DNA of 60,000 nucleotides from Symsagittifera roscoffensis (Eukaryota > Xenacoelomorpha > Acoela > Convolutidae), in NCBI RefSeq assembly GCF_963678635.1, contig NC_087066.1, forward strand, positions 42,849,369-42,909,368, written 5' to 3'. Below the pieces are notes generated by a model. It was not told the origin of the DNA. It worked only from the letters and a program-made list of their open reading frames with translations, and searched no databases. A program made the position numbers and the translations under genes. This document shows, piece by piece, positions 11,918 through 23,258 of the stretch. The number at the start of each line of letters is the position of its first letter. Position 1 is the first letter of the stretch.

Positions 11918-14900
11918 ATGACATCTCCAGATGGTTTGAACCCGGGAGAGGCGTGGCTGAATGATCTAGTGACGACTGTATCGTCCACTTCCGATGAACT
12001 GGCCTTCTACCAGAGGACAGCTGCCGGCTACGATGAGATCGTGAAACACCTGGACGTCGAGGCACCCGACCTCTGCATGAAGGCTATTTGCAACTTCGAG
12101 CAGAAAACTGGTAAAGACCGGGGGCTTCTCTTATGCACGAATGACCGAATGGGCAAATGCGCCAAAAAACTTTCCGCCAATCACAATTCATTATTAATAA
12201 ATTTGATGGAGTTTAACCATAAAATAAGTCAGTTTTGGACACCCGGGTTGACCATAAATGCTTATCATACAACTCTCATAAATGGAAAGGTGCACTTTAA
12301 AGGGCGTTGATTGGTTGAGAACTACTTTCGCACATTCGGCCCTTCGTGCATAAAAGCAACCACTACTGGTTAGTATTCCAACGACAATGTTGGTAGTGTT
12401 ATAGTTACGTCTCCTGGGGCATCGAAAGATTTTTAAGTTTCACAGTCGCAAGAAAGTTTTTTGAGTAGCAGGAGGCCCTTTTGCAGTCCCCCACCTTTGA
12501 TTTTTTTTTATGAAATTGAATTCGAAATTCTATTTAAATTGACTTTTCATGCTATAAACTGCATTATCAAAACGTGTCAGCATGAACAGATGAACAAATT
12601 TCTACAATATTTCTCACAACATGCTAATTGCCGTGTGAACAATTTGAAACAGCTTTATTTTGTTCATTTATGGGGGGGGGGCAGGGTGGTGATGATAAAC
12701 TGGAAAAGAGCTTACCCATCTTTTTCATGTGGAACTGCCAAGCATTTCAGTAGATTAGTTCAACCCGGGAATGTGGATTGCTAACCGGGAACGTAAATTG
12801 GAGATTACTCAACGGGTAAAAATCATTTTGCTCCAGTAAGTTTCCAGCTTGCTGCTGTTAATTGACAGTCAATTCCAAGTTTCTCTGTTATTTTTGATCA
12901 CGAGATCACAGACGAAAAAAAAACAAGAATAGCCGGCTACTGTGCAGGTAGCATAGAATTTTCCAACCGCAGTATTTAAAAAAAAACATTTAAAAAAAAA
13001 AGTATCGTTTTTTTCTCCGTGGTGTGATAAACGATCTGAACAAAAATATAGAGCTTAGGCGTATTTGACACTGCTAGTAAAATATGCCAATTGACCAATA
13101 CTTGTTGCAAAAATTGACTTGAAAAACTATTCATTAAAAAAACCATTGAAAAAAAAAACAATTTCAAAAACCAAAAAAATTTTCAAAATGGCGCTCAAAA
13201 ACTCCCACAACTATTTTATTTGAGTGAAATTAAGTTTTTATGGCTTAAATTAAGCATAAATAAGCTATTATACTCCTGCTCGCTCGCTTTATTCGCTCGA
13301 CTTTAGACCGAAAATAAAAAAACTTGAAACATATTTTTCTCGATACTGGGACAGTTTTCATAATTTCGTTCGAATCACGACTGAAAGAGCTTCAATATGA
13401 TATATCATTGATTCTTTGTGGTACTTGATTTTCCGTGGAAAACTAAACAAGCGAAAGCCCACCCGAATGCAAAGTTCCTCCGCATTTTCATTGATCGCAA
13501 CAAAAAGTGGTCTAAGAAGATAATTCGATTTGTTTTGCCTTTGATTTCTCCTAGTCTCGACAAACGTTCACGCCTTCTACTACTCGGCGCTTCATCAATT
13601 TCTCTTTGCCTATCTTTTTTTAAGGAAAAATGATAATTTTAAAATAAAGAAACAACTTGAAAACGTTGTGTTAACCTTTGCTTTGTCACACACCCGGGTT
13701 GAGATCCGCGACTTGAAAAACATTTTAACCCGTGGCGCGGCCACAAACTTCATCTTAAAAACGGTATGCCAAGCAACTAGGAAAACACTGGTGGCGCGAC
13801 TAAGAAACGATTATGGCAGTGCGACTTAACAATAGATGTCTTCTCGCAGTTTTAACGGCGGGACTACCAATTTCAGTCTAAGAACAAGAAAAAATGATGC
13901 CGACGCGAATTAAGAAAGACTGAAGGCGCGATTTACAGTCAAATATTGGCGCAATTTAGAGAAATACTGTACGGCGCGGCGCGACTTTGAACCCCGGCAC
14001 AACTACAAAATTCATTTTGAAAACGGTATGCGGCGCAATTTACGTCTTGAGTTTCGGACCTTGTCATGAGCATGATTATAATCAGTGCAGTGGCGTGCAC
14101 AGAATTTTTTCGAGGGGAGTCAGTTCTGGTTTTTCTACAAAAAAAAACAATATCAAACGAAAATTCATTTCAAAAACTAAAGAGACGCAAATTATACAAA
14201 GTATTAAGTAAGCGAATTTTGAAGTCCTGCTCAATGAACAATTCATAGAAGCTGTAAACGTCGGTTTTTGAAGCGGAATGTTCAGACGATTTCATCTACG
14301 TCAAGGGTTTTTATGTATACATTAAAGAGCCAGCGATGATAGCCGGTCTTCGCGCATGGTTGATCTCAAGTATGTTTTAAGAACTTCATCGCAAAAAAGA
14401 ATCGGTCGGCCGTGCATACAGTGACCGGCAAGCTGGCAAAAATTTGCACAAGGGCGTACATACACCGTTGGCAATAGAGTCTTTGCGCATTGGCTTAGGA
14501 TCCTCTGAAGGTCGACAGAATCGAAGCGTTGCCGGACCATGTGTTTTTCCAAACCTCAAGCTCAGATTCAAATTTTGCGTCCGGAAGATCTTCAGAATAA
14601 AGGGCTAGGGTTTTTTCAAATTTCTACACATCAACTGAGTTTGTAACCAGGTATACTGGAAGAAGTTTAATGAGACGCAGTACTTGAAGGGTTGCATCAG
14701 CAAATTCTGTCATCAGAAAGCAAAAAAACGGCCAGTACAGTTCTTGTCGATTATAGTCTTCGGCTGACTGTACGTTTTCTGGTTTTCGTCTTCGCCTGTA
14801 ATCAAGCTCATCTGCATCTATCTTTTTAACATCTCGTAGGATATTGCTCAAGAAACCATAACCGAAACCTTCTCGCCACTTCTGGAAGACTGACAGAAGA

Positions 14901-17900
14901 CTCCACATATGAATCAAGCATTTTTGTAGTTCCAGAACTGGTCCTAGCAGTGTTGAATCTTGAGGTTTTCGTTACTCCAGGAACATGGTTCAGAGTGCAC
15001 ATGGACATAAAAACACTGTGCGAAATGAAGATAAACAGGTAAGACGCATTCCGAAGCAGCATGGTCACCTGGCTTAGGACTGATCTCTTTTAAGGTCTGA
15101 GTATCTGTGGAAAAGAGGGTGAAGAAAGTCTGCACTACTTCTTGTCTCTCAACCCATCGAGTGTCACTTATCTCTGGTATAACTGTCTTCTCACTGCTTG
15201 GGACCAGCCTTGTGACAATGTTTGCTGAGCCTCGCAGAAGATTGATAATTTTTGCCATCAGACAGACGGGTAAATTCAGGCAATGAGACTCGCAGTTAAC
15301 GTACAGAGCTAATGGGTGTGGTGCTCATTTATGAGAGTCTGTACACCTCCACTGATGCCGGACATTTTTGGTGCTCCATAGTAGCTTTGCCCCACAGCCA
15401 TTGCTTCCAAGGAGACGGGCGTAGTTTTGAAGCATAAGTTGACCAGATGAACTGATGGTGTTCCGAGTAGTCATAGTTATAAATTTGGCCTCCTTCAGAC
15501 CACGCGTCTCTATGAACGTGATCGATATTTACACCAAGTAAATCCGACTCTGCTGGCTACGAATTTTCTTCTGTGCTTGTTACGATTTCACTATTTACAG
15601 TGCTTACATTTTTACGTTCTGGCTTACAATTTTTGTTGAACTGATCTTTGTTCTTACAAATTTGACAGGTAGCTTCTTTGGCTAGACAGACATGTTGGTG
15701 GCCTTTCATTAAATTTCCGTCGCATTTAAAACATAAACTCCCTCTTTCAATGGCTAGGGTCGGTTCTCTCCTGACGTTTATTGTCTTCTGATGCTATTAT
15801 GTACAAAATTTCCAGGCGTTTGAAAACTGTTGGCCATTTTTAGGTGGTTGCTCATTCCCTTCTCGTCGATAAGAGTTAAGTATAAGGTATCCATTAAAGG
15901 TAGAATTTCAATTTTTCCTGAATATCGTAATTTTTTGTATAGTTTATGAAAACGTCCCGTATTCATTCTTCCTCTCCACTGGAAATATTATAGCTCTTAA
16001 CTTCTGTTTAAAAGTGTGAATCTTTAAACGTTAAGATAGTCAATGTGACAAAAACTACGGCAAGATAATTCGAACAATTTTTAAGAGATATGTAAGACTT
16101 TACTTTTCATGAACTTATGGCTAAAAATTCTCTTAACTTCTGCTCCGATGGATAAGACAAAATCGATCTGAGTTTTTTATCAGCCTCCTCTTGCATCAAT
16201 CTATTAAATTGCTTAAGACCTGCCTTTTTAGAGGCTGCTTCTTTATCGTTAAAAAATATTTGTTCCGCTAGATTTCGATTCTTCGGATTCGTTGCCTTCT
16301 GGAGCATTTTGAAGAGCAGGCCGAGTTGTAGATTTCTATCCACAGCAATTAGCAGGAGTTCAATGTCTATGTTCTCTTTAGCTACTACTGCTAATTGGAA
16401 CAGATCTCGCCAATCTTCCCACGAAGTTAGGGGGTCGATTGAGTGGTTCTGTCGGAATTGTGGAATTCATCTCACGCTTGATACATTATTGCTTGTCTGC
16501 GCCATGTTAAAATGCTCTAATGCTTTAACCAAGTCTTTTAAAAAAATAAAGAAATTCAAAACAGTGAACTGCAGAATCATCAAAAAATTGGTTAAAAAAG
16601 TGAGCTAAATCACTCCGAAGGATTGGACAGTGAAGGTCATACTAAGACCTGTCATTAAATTAATTAAATAAGACATCTAAAATCAGATCACAACAATACT
16701 AAATTACAACTCTTGCTAAATTTCAATCATGATGCTGAAAAGCAATTTTTAATGATATGCACTTATACTGATACTAAATTTTGACTTGTGAAGTTTTCCA
16801 ATAGAAATTTTCAGGTTTTTTTGAACTAAGAAATTGAGGATTAGATATGATCTGTTGTTTTTTATCAGACTTATTTCACAAAGAAATGTTTCTCCCGGGG
16901 ATCGATTCCTGGTTTTTCGTGGGCCCCACCAAGTTTGCAGAGCACTGCATTAACCTCACCCATGTCTACCAAGATTACTCGTTTTTTTTTTGCTTTGAAG
17001 CTGTAAGTGTATTGAACCATAGGCTGCAAAAATAATGCCTTGGTACAATTTTCACATCGAGAAAGCCAGCTTTTTTAGTAGTTTGTTTAACCGTTTTTCT
17101 AGACGGCTTAGGTTCTGAATAATTTTGAGAACCAAATTTAGAAGTTCCTTTAGAGGCAATTCGTTTGAGAAAAATGGGGTTATACCCCCTTCTATGGTGA
17201 AAAAAGAAAATGAAAAATGAAAAATGAATCGATATAACTTCGAAACACAAGCTGATATCCAAAGCTTTTAATCAACTTGGAAAACTGCAAAATGGGAACC
17301 AAACGCCAGTTCAGAAAGCATTTGAATTCATATTTGTGAAATTTATATGGAGAAAACGGCAAAAAAACAAAAACCTGTTTGAGAATAAATTAGCTACAGT
17401 TGCTTCATTTTGACCTAGTCCATATTGACAGTCAGCTTTTCTCAGTATTCTCGATCCAATTTTACAATAAAAATTTTTATTTCGACTTTTAATTCAGGGC
17501 GGGGGATATGACCAAAAAAAAACAGATAAGCAATTATTTTTAGCCATTTTTTCAAAATCTCGGGCCACATATAAGCAGTTGTGAAAACCATGAACAAATA
17601 AATAGGTTCACTAGTTTCTTGGGGTCTCCAACAGTGTATTTTGCTGCTGATTTTTTAATTATTCGAAGAAATTCATTGCTATTTTTGTTGATATCATTAG
17701 AAGAAACTGAATATATTGTTTTGTGCCATTTAGATCTCAGTAAAATCAGATCACACGTAATACTTTGTGAAATTTGACGAACATTGTCTACAAAAAGTGA
17801 GCTTTGAAATTCTCCAGGTGTCAAAATACCACGTGACGGCAGAGTGTTAGACATAGGGGCCGGTACTGGATTAAGCGGAGCTGCTCTGAAGAGGAATGGG

Positions 17901-19220
17901 TTCACTGGACAAGTAGATGCTCTGGAACCCTCGACCAACATGTTTCAGCTGGCAAAACCCAGAAAAATTTACACTGAATGGTTCCAAGAACTGCTTCTGG
18001 AAGACAAGGTGCAATTACCATGACCTCTTGTCTGTTTTCTTTTTCCAAATTCTAACCTATGCAAGTGTAAGACAACTGAGCCAGTAGCTCACGGGAGATC
18101 ATTAATTACATCGACGCTGCTTAGAGCAATGACTCATCAAAAACAAAAACCAAATAAAATGTTGAAAATAATGTCTTCGTAGCAAATGGAAATCTATATG
18201 AAGAATTCAGCCATAACGCACCGAGGCTGATAAAGGATTTTTTTTGAGGTCGACCAATTAATTTTAAGTCGCCCGGTTGCAATGGAGACGCATTTTTGAC
18301 CAATTATTCTGCGCCTCAGGCGTGTTTTTGAAAAAAAAAAACAGGCAAAAAAGCACGCTCGATCTTCAAATAAGTATATGTTGTCAACGCATATTGCATA
18401 AAAAAATTCATTTGCCAAAACTTTGTTTCAGGAGACTTCTATTCCAAGTGACTGCTACGATTTGGCATTTTCCGTTTCCGTCTTCAGTGACCGTTCAGCT
18501 ACGTAAGTTTCAATAAATTTTTAAAGGTAAAATAATTACTGTAACATTCTGCCGTTTGATTTTCAAAACTGTTGCTGCAATGATACAACAGACGTTTTCT
18601 GTAGTAATACGACAACTCGCAAAAAAGACGAGTCGCAATAAAAGTCAACTCGCATTAAAGGACAACTCGCAAAATACTCATCACCGCAGTCGCGCCAACG
18701 TGTTGCGAGCTTGCTAACAGATGGTAGGACATCATACGAAATTAAGAGCCAGCTCACTGGCGACCTTGAACCAAAATTAAAAAAAAATCTTATTATTATA
18801 AAAAAACCTTGCGATCTGTCGTTTTTCTTAAATTTTGCTCGGTGTTTTTTGTTGCAGTTTTTTGTTGCGAGTTGTCGCGCTACTGTTTTCTATATCCAAT
18901 GTGTTATTTTTCCTTTTTTCACGCTTGATTCAAAATTTCAATCTCCATATTTTTGGAATTTTAAATTGTCTAAATAGCTTAAAGTGAAAATCCGTTCACC
19001 TATTTTTAGAAGTAAATGCTTGCCAGAATGTATACGAATTCTCAAACCCGGAGGTCATCTGGCTATAGCTATGATGAAACATTTCTGGGCAAGAGACTTT
19101 GAGGACAAAGTGAAACACATGGAAGAGGAAAACTTGGCCCGACTAGTTTATGACGAAACACTGCTCGAAAAGTATGCAAAAGGACATCACGGATTAGTAT
19201 TTATCTTGCAGAAACTCTAA
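11918..19220 (+). CDS. METTL27: METTL27-like (WBSCR27-like) SAM-dependent methyltransferase, gene A
   Basis: Four coding exons: 11918-12110, 17818-18008, 18432-18502 and 19010-19220. They sum to 666 bases, or 221 residues plus stop, near the usual size of the family. Intron phases 1, 0 and 2 are consistent, with borders ACTG|GTAAAG, CTCCAG|GT, ACAAG|GTGCAA, TTTCAG|GA, GCTAC|GTAAGT and TTTTAG|AA. Residues 76-82 read DIGAGTG, the glycine-rich SAM-binding motif I; ALEPS follows as the acidic second-strand region; YDLAFSVSVFSD is the motif IV area and KPGGHLAIAM the later core strand. This is a class I Rossmann methyltransferase, probably cytosolic; the substrate is not known to me. Intron 1 (5.7 kb) spans the right part of the tandem array. 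Introns 2 and 3 contain a MITE fragment and an inverted-repeat element. No reading-frame break was seen. Confidence 0.85.
13700..14045. repeat. Irregularly spaced GCGCGA-type motifs, unit 2
   Basis: Copy of the motif stretch at 6180-6510. It differs by a duplicated GGCGC step near 13,973. Confidence 0.45.
14087..14125 (+). mobile_element. Left end of a CAGTGGCGTGCACAG MITE, unit 2
   Basis: Copy of the terminus at 6562-6600; the G-run is shorter and interrupted here. Confidence 0.45.
14310..15385 (-). pseudogene. hAT transposase remnant (DUF4371/ZMYM1-like), units 2 and 3
   Basis: The same decayed transposase, slightly better preserved. Frames at 14944-15258 (with TRWVERQEVVQTFF), 14624-14917 (with KWREGFGYGFLSNIL and AEDYNRQELYWPFF) and 14322-14552 (ending LRSTMREDRLSSLAL) follow one another with frame changes. 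The order and motifs match DUF4371-type hAT transposases. Confidence 0.7.
15073..15632. repeat. Tandem unit, partial third copy
   Basis: Homologous to 1-595 and 7561-8155 but more diverged. It lacks about 45 bases near 15,262 and has several substitutions. Homology stops near 15,632, where the other two copies switch to different sequence while this one runs on into a gag-like remnant. This marks one duplication breakpoint. Confidence 0.85.
15540..16480 (-). pseudogene. Decayed LTR-retroelement gag with zinc-knuckle-like region
   Basis: On the minus strand, 16107-16480 is open with a tryptophan-rich capsid-like start (SWEDWRDLFQLA) and a lysine-rich helical tail; 15778-15966 continues in another frame. 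Then 15600-15780 carries a cysteine/histidine cluster, CFKC..GH..VC and CQIC..NC, like a double nucleocapsid knuckle with irregular spacing. Frame changes and stops show that it is dead. The gag assignment rests on composition and the Cys/His pattern; the exact family is unclear. Its last part is shared with the start of units 1 and 2. Confidence 0.45.
16880..16990 (-). repeat. Possible tRNA-derived SINE fragment
   Basis: The minus strand contains AATCGATCCCCGG, one base from the pol III B-box context GTTCGATCCCCGG, in a short GC-richer island within AT-rich DNA. No convincing A box or tail was found. It could equally be an isolated exon fragment on the plus strand. Confidence 0.2.
18236..18362 (-). 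mobile_element. hAT-type MITE fragment in intron 2 of gene A
   Basis: Shares the family core AGGTCGACCAATTAATTTTA..TCTGCGCCTCAGGC..ACAGGCAAAAAAGC with the complete copies elsewhere, in inverted orientation. Both termini are missing. Confidence 0.6.
18598..18891. mobile_element. Inverted-repeat element in intron 3 of gene A
   Basis: The left side carries TACGACAACTCGCAAAAAAG and the right side its near reverse complement TTGCGAGTTGTCGCGCTACTG. The left end also contains three further short CAACTCGCA-like repeats (18630-18675). Both ends are next to a GTTTTCT, which may be a 7 bp target duplication. The family is unknown. Confidence 0.45.
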
Positions 19221-21163
19221 AGGGACTAGTTTTGAATTGTCTGAGAAAGTAAAATCAAACAGAATCTATCAAGAAGACAAGGAAGATCTGAAAGTCAGGG
19301 CAAAATTTCCTTGTGAATTTTTTCACAATCATACATAAAAAAGCAGCACGCAGCCGTTCTTTTGTGTTTTATAACATATTTTATACCAAATGTAGCCTCG
19401 AATTTTGTAGTCCAGAATGGTGACTTGAAAGTTACTAATGCTCAATATAAAGATCAACTACAATTCTATAATAGTTTCCTATGATTCTTATTTAACTTTT
19501 TTTTGATGAGCTTTTGAAGTATTTTCCAGGGTTCATCGCAAAATCAAAGACCGCATAAAATGTCAAGCCGGATGAAAATTGTGTCAGAACTCTTTCAGTT
19601 TTGATTTGATCACTTTTTTGAAACGAGAAAAATATGATTTGGATTTTTGCTTTGGAAAACTTAGGGCTAAAAATATCTTGCTAATTTTTATGATTTTTCA
19701 TTGAGAAAAATTTACGTTTCTTCTAAGAGTTAGTTATTAGTACCTCCCTTGCATGCTTGAGAAAAAACACAACTTTGAAAAATTTATATAAAACATGTTT
19801 TTTGTTTTTTTTTTTAAACATGTGGTCAGACCTGAAGAGATTCGCTGTTGTTCTGACCGCTAGAATTGGTGAGAAACTTTGTATTTGGGTGTAGTCTAGT
19901 GTTTTTGAAAATATTTTTTGACCCTAAATTAGGTACCAAAAAGGATCAACTGAAAAGATCAAATGATATATTATTTAGACGACATAAAAATTTCGAACAA
20001 ATTTTTCGTTGGGAAAATCACCCGGTTTGAAATTTTTGAATTTTAGTCTAGTTTCGAGCGAATAAATCAAGCGAGGAACCTGATAAAAGGAACAAACAAG
20101 TTTATAATAAAAGACAAGCTCTTGTTTAGGTCGCAAAAAATTGGTGATACTCTGAATAAATTAGTTGTTAAAAAAATTTTAAGCGCCTTCCAGAAAAAAT
20201 GTTGGGAGTAAGATCAAATTTTCTGACATTTCTTGGAAAAAAAACGAACTCATCATTCAAAGAAGTTGTTGCCCCATGTGCTTAATTCATTGTGACTATT
20301 AAATGTTTCTAAAACCTAGGCTTTCCTTTCGATCTTCTCCTTTCATCACAAAAAGGACAAACAATGGTACAACTTGAAAAAAATAAATTTTTTGTTTCTC
20401 AGATTTTGTGGTCAGAACTTTCTAAGCTACCTGCAAATCAACCGTCTATCCTTGTTCTTGTTCTATTTTATTTATTTTTCAACTAAGCCTTAAAAGCAAT
20501 ATTTCAATGACGGGCATTCAAAGGAAATACCTTGAAGTTCTAATAAGAGTGGAGCCCCGGGTTGATCTCGCATCGCTAATCATCCCTGATTGAGCATTAT
20601 CACCTGATAGTGTCATTTTCAGCACTGAACCACTAGTATTTCATTGAAAAATTAAAAAACGGATCATTGATAACTGAGGAACAGAGCGCTGGATCAATGA
20701 TTTTTCATCACTGAATCAGGGAAAAATGAGCCAAAAGCGACCATTGAAAATGCGTACGAACATTGTCTTCGGTTGGGTTTTAATTTTTTCCTACCCACAA
20801 TTCAGGATCCACAATCAGATTAGGTTCAGTGATATATTTAATCAAAACTCCTGAAATCATGATTCGAACTATTTTTATAAGTTCTGAAAAAAACTACCAT
20901 TTTTGAGAAAAACCGGCTTAAAACTTTTGAGTTTTGATTTAACTTTATTTTCTAAAAGTCTAGAAACTTTATTTTCTATACTTTTTTTTTATAAAATTAA
21001 ACACATACTTTAAGAAAATCAATTTTGGTAGTTTCGGTTAGCGGTAAATTAAAAAAAACTCAAAATAATTAGAAAAAAAGAAAGAAACTTTTTAAATCTA
21101 TTTTTGTTTGTTATTCAATCTTGAATACAATTGCTATCGATTATGCCTAGTATGCATCTGTTG
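19221..21163. other. Intergenic, nothing recognised
   Basis: AT-rich sequence downstream of gene A. I found no coding signal, terminal repeats or RNA gene. Around 20,590-20,720 the words GATCAATGAT and GATCATTGAT recur on both strands without a clear element. Confidence 0.5.
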
Positions 21164-21443
21164 CAGGGGCTGATTTAAGGGGGGGAGGCGGTGGGGCGCG
21201 GACGATCCTCATCCCTCAGGGATTCAACCCCCTGCCTAACCAAATGGTCCCCATTTGTACTATTTTGAGCTTAACATATTGAGGACCCTAAAATTTTTCT
21301 TAAGGCGCCTTTGGCGTCAATGTATACTTATTTTGATGGGGGAGAAAATTTAGCCAAAACAGGGTCTTTTTGGTTTTTGGTGCTTTGGCAGAGCTTTTTG
21401 AAAATCCGCCCCCACCCTCGAGAAAATCCTAGATCCACCCCTG
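21164..21443 (+). mobile_element. hAT-type MITE, CAGGGGCGG family, 280 bp
   Basis: Starts CAGGGGCTGATTTAAGG and ends CCTAGATCCACCCCTG, a slightly worn terminal inverted repeat. It is flanked on both sides by ATCTGTTG (21156-21163 and 21444-21451), a perfect 8 bp target duplication, which is the hAT length. It has no transposase ORF. Confidence 0.9.
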
Positions 21444-21985
21444 ATCTGTTGTACACATTCCTGCATTCCTCTCATCAGACCACGCACAAAAAAACACTAA
21501 TTTAAAAAACAAAAGAACAAATGTTATGGTTTATGAAGGTGGTCGGATCATTATGTCCTAATTGCTCAGCAATCCTCGTTATACCAGATTTTTAGACACC
21601 AATATTTTAAGGCTATCGAAATGTTTTTCATTTCATTCACTTGATCTCGTTCGAAAACTCACAGCTACAAACTTAAAAAAACAGCACTCCTAATGCTTTG
21701 TGATATCGTGATTTTTATCGCTCTTATGAAGCTGTATCAATAAAAAAAATTAGTTGTTAGGGTAATTAATTACACAAACTGTACAAATATAATGAACAGC
21801 TCTAAATTTGAATCGTTTATCTGTGAAACTTTGTTAACGTTATCCAAAACAAATACGATGGACTTTTTGGTAGTTTTTTCAACCTGTACAATTGAATCAC
21901 TACGAAAGTTGAGTTTTTTCTTTTGATAAAAATTTTATATTTCGAAAAAAATGTGCCTAATTCGCTTGCATTTTAAACTAGAGAC

Positions 21986-22360
21986 CAGGGGCGGATCTAG
22001 GATATTCTCGAGGGGGCAGATTTTCAAAAAAAAATTAGAAAATTTTGTTGATCTTTAGTTTTTTTTAGGTCGACCAAATTGATTTTCCGAGCACTACAAA
22101 GACCCAGTTTTGGCCAAAATTTCTGCGCCGCAGGAGCAAAGTTTTGAAAAAACAGGCCAATAAAGGCGTTTTACGCACTTGTTGGAAAAGTTAGACTAAA
22201 AAATCGCGTTTTTCGGCGCGCGCTCTCCCCTCAAAGTTAGTATATACTGGCGTCAAAGGCGCCTTTAGAAAAAAAATTTAGGGTACCTTACCAAAAAATG
22301 GATATCTCAAAAAAGTACCTTTTGGGTCTGCAGGGGGTCTAATCACTAAATCCGCCCCTG
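21986..22360 (-). mobile_element. hAT-type MITE, CAGGGGCGG family, 375 bp, inverted
   Basis: Begins CAGGGGCGGATCTAGG and ends AAATCCGCCCCTG; the internal order is reversed relative to the copy at 26662. Flanks are CTAGAGAC (21978-21985) and CTAGAGAT (22361-22368), a 7/8 target duplication. Confidence 0.85.
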
Positions 22361-22395
22361 CTAGAGATCAAAAGATTATTTGCAAAAAATTAACA

Positions 22396-22594
22396 AATTA
22401 AATTTCAAGCGTTTCAATTTTAAGCCTCTTGGTAACTTCGTTTTTATCATTAGGTATTTATTATAAAAATATGTTTTTTGAGACTTGTTAGAAAATTTCT
22501 AACAAGTCTCAAAAAATATATTTTTTATAATAAATACCTAATGATAAAAACGAAGTTACCAAGAGGCTTAAAATGAAACGCTTGAAATTTAATT
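22396..22594. repeat. Near-perfect 199 bp palindrome
   Basis: Two 99-base arms (22396-22494 and 22496-22594) are reverse complements, with only about three differences (two single-base indels and one substitution) and a one-base centre at 22495. The centre reads GTTAGAAA-A-TTTCTAAC. It lies between two ends of the CAGGGGCGG MITE family. Confidence 0.9.
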
Positions 22595-22600
22595 GAAACG

Positions 22601-22695
22601 CTCGAAAAATCTATTTGGTCGACCTAAAAAAAAGGTCGTCAAAATTTTTTGAAATTCCGCCCCCCCCCATCGTGAAAATCTTAGATCCGCCCCTG
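22601..22695 (+). mobile_element. Right end of a CAGGGGCGG MITE
   Basis: Contains TCTATTTGGTCGACCTAAAA and the terminus TTAGATCCGCCCCTG. It is followed by CTAGAAAT, which resembles the target duplication of the neighbouring copy (CTAGAGAC). Its left half is missing, replaced by the palindrome. Confidence 0.75.
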
Positions 22696-22703
22696 CTAGA
22701 AAT

Positions 22704-23258
22704 GGTTCCTGTTCGTAAAATTAGTCACCAGTATCTCTTTTTATCCTTAGTTACAATTGATTGCACGGCGTAGTAAAATTTTTATCCTTAGTTAGAATTG
22801 ATTGCACAGCATAATAAAGTTGGAATTGCGACCAGCATAATATGATTTTTGGTTTCCTTTGCACTTGAAGTAGTCTCGTTCTGTGCACCGTTCGGGTCAT
22901 CGTTCAGCCCGATTGGCGTATCACTCTTTTTCAATCAAATTTAGGCATTGCAATCAGTATTTAAATTTTGTAGAAAAGTGGGTTTTGCTTTATTTTGTCT
23001 GGTTTTGGAGGGAAATTGATAGGTTTGTAGCTAAGATCTGTTCTTAACTTCTCTCATTTTTGTAGTTTTTATAGATAAATAGTTTTTTTTCAACACGTAA
23101 ATTTATTAGTCACGCGCTTGAAAAAAAAACAAAAAATAAATTAAAATTTGCAAGGCTAAAATAAGCAAATCTAAAATCAAACTTGCTACTATTGTCAATA
23201 TTGATAGCTTATTTCGCAACTACCAAAACATCAGTTTAACATTGAGATGCCCAAGAGC
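22704..23258. other. Intergenic, nothing recognised
   Basis: AT-rich. A short direct repeat around TTTTTATCCTTAGTTA..AATTGATTGCAC occurs at 22739-22764 and 22780-22806. No gene was seen; this is 3' flank of the ADA2-like gene. Confidence 0.5.

Larger units (their letters stand above)
7561..15072. repeat. Tandem ~7.56 kb unit, copy 2
   Basis: Second copy of the unit starting at base 1, with the same content in the same order. It has small length changes in homopolymers and a few indels, for example around 12,650-12,830 and 14,270-14,400. This copy carries the METTL27-like first exon with an intact splice donor. High identity means either a recent duplication or two haplotypes joined end to end by the assembler. 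Confidence 0.95.

Noticed and set aside
16975-17262. Minus-strand frame with a GFLDVKIVPR stretch that looked like a methyltransferase C-terminus
   Set aside because: The similarity is a few residues only. The frame starts and ends in low-complexity DNA, lies on the wrong strand for gene A, and has no splice context.
21311-21505. Open frame overlapping a MITE
   Set aside because: It is made mostly of MITE sequence and crosses its end; the same type of frame appears in other MITE copies (26781-27053, 49004-49417, 52323-52553) by composition alone.
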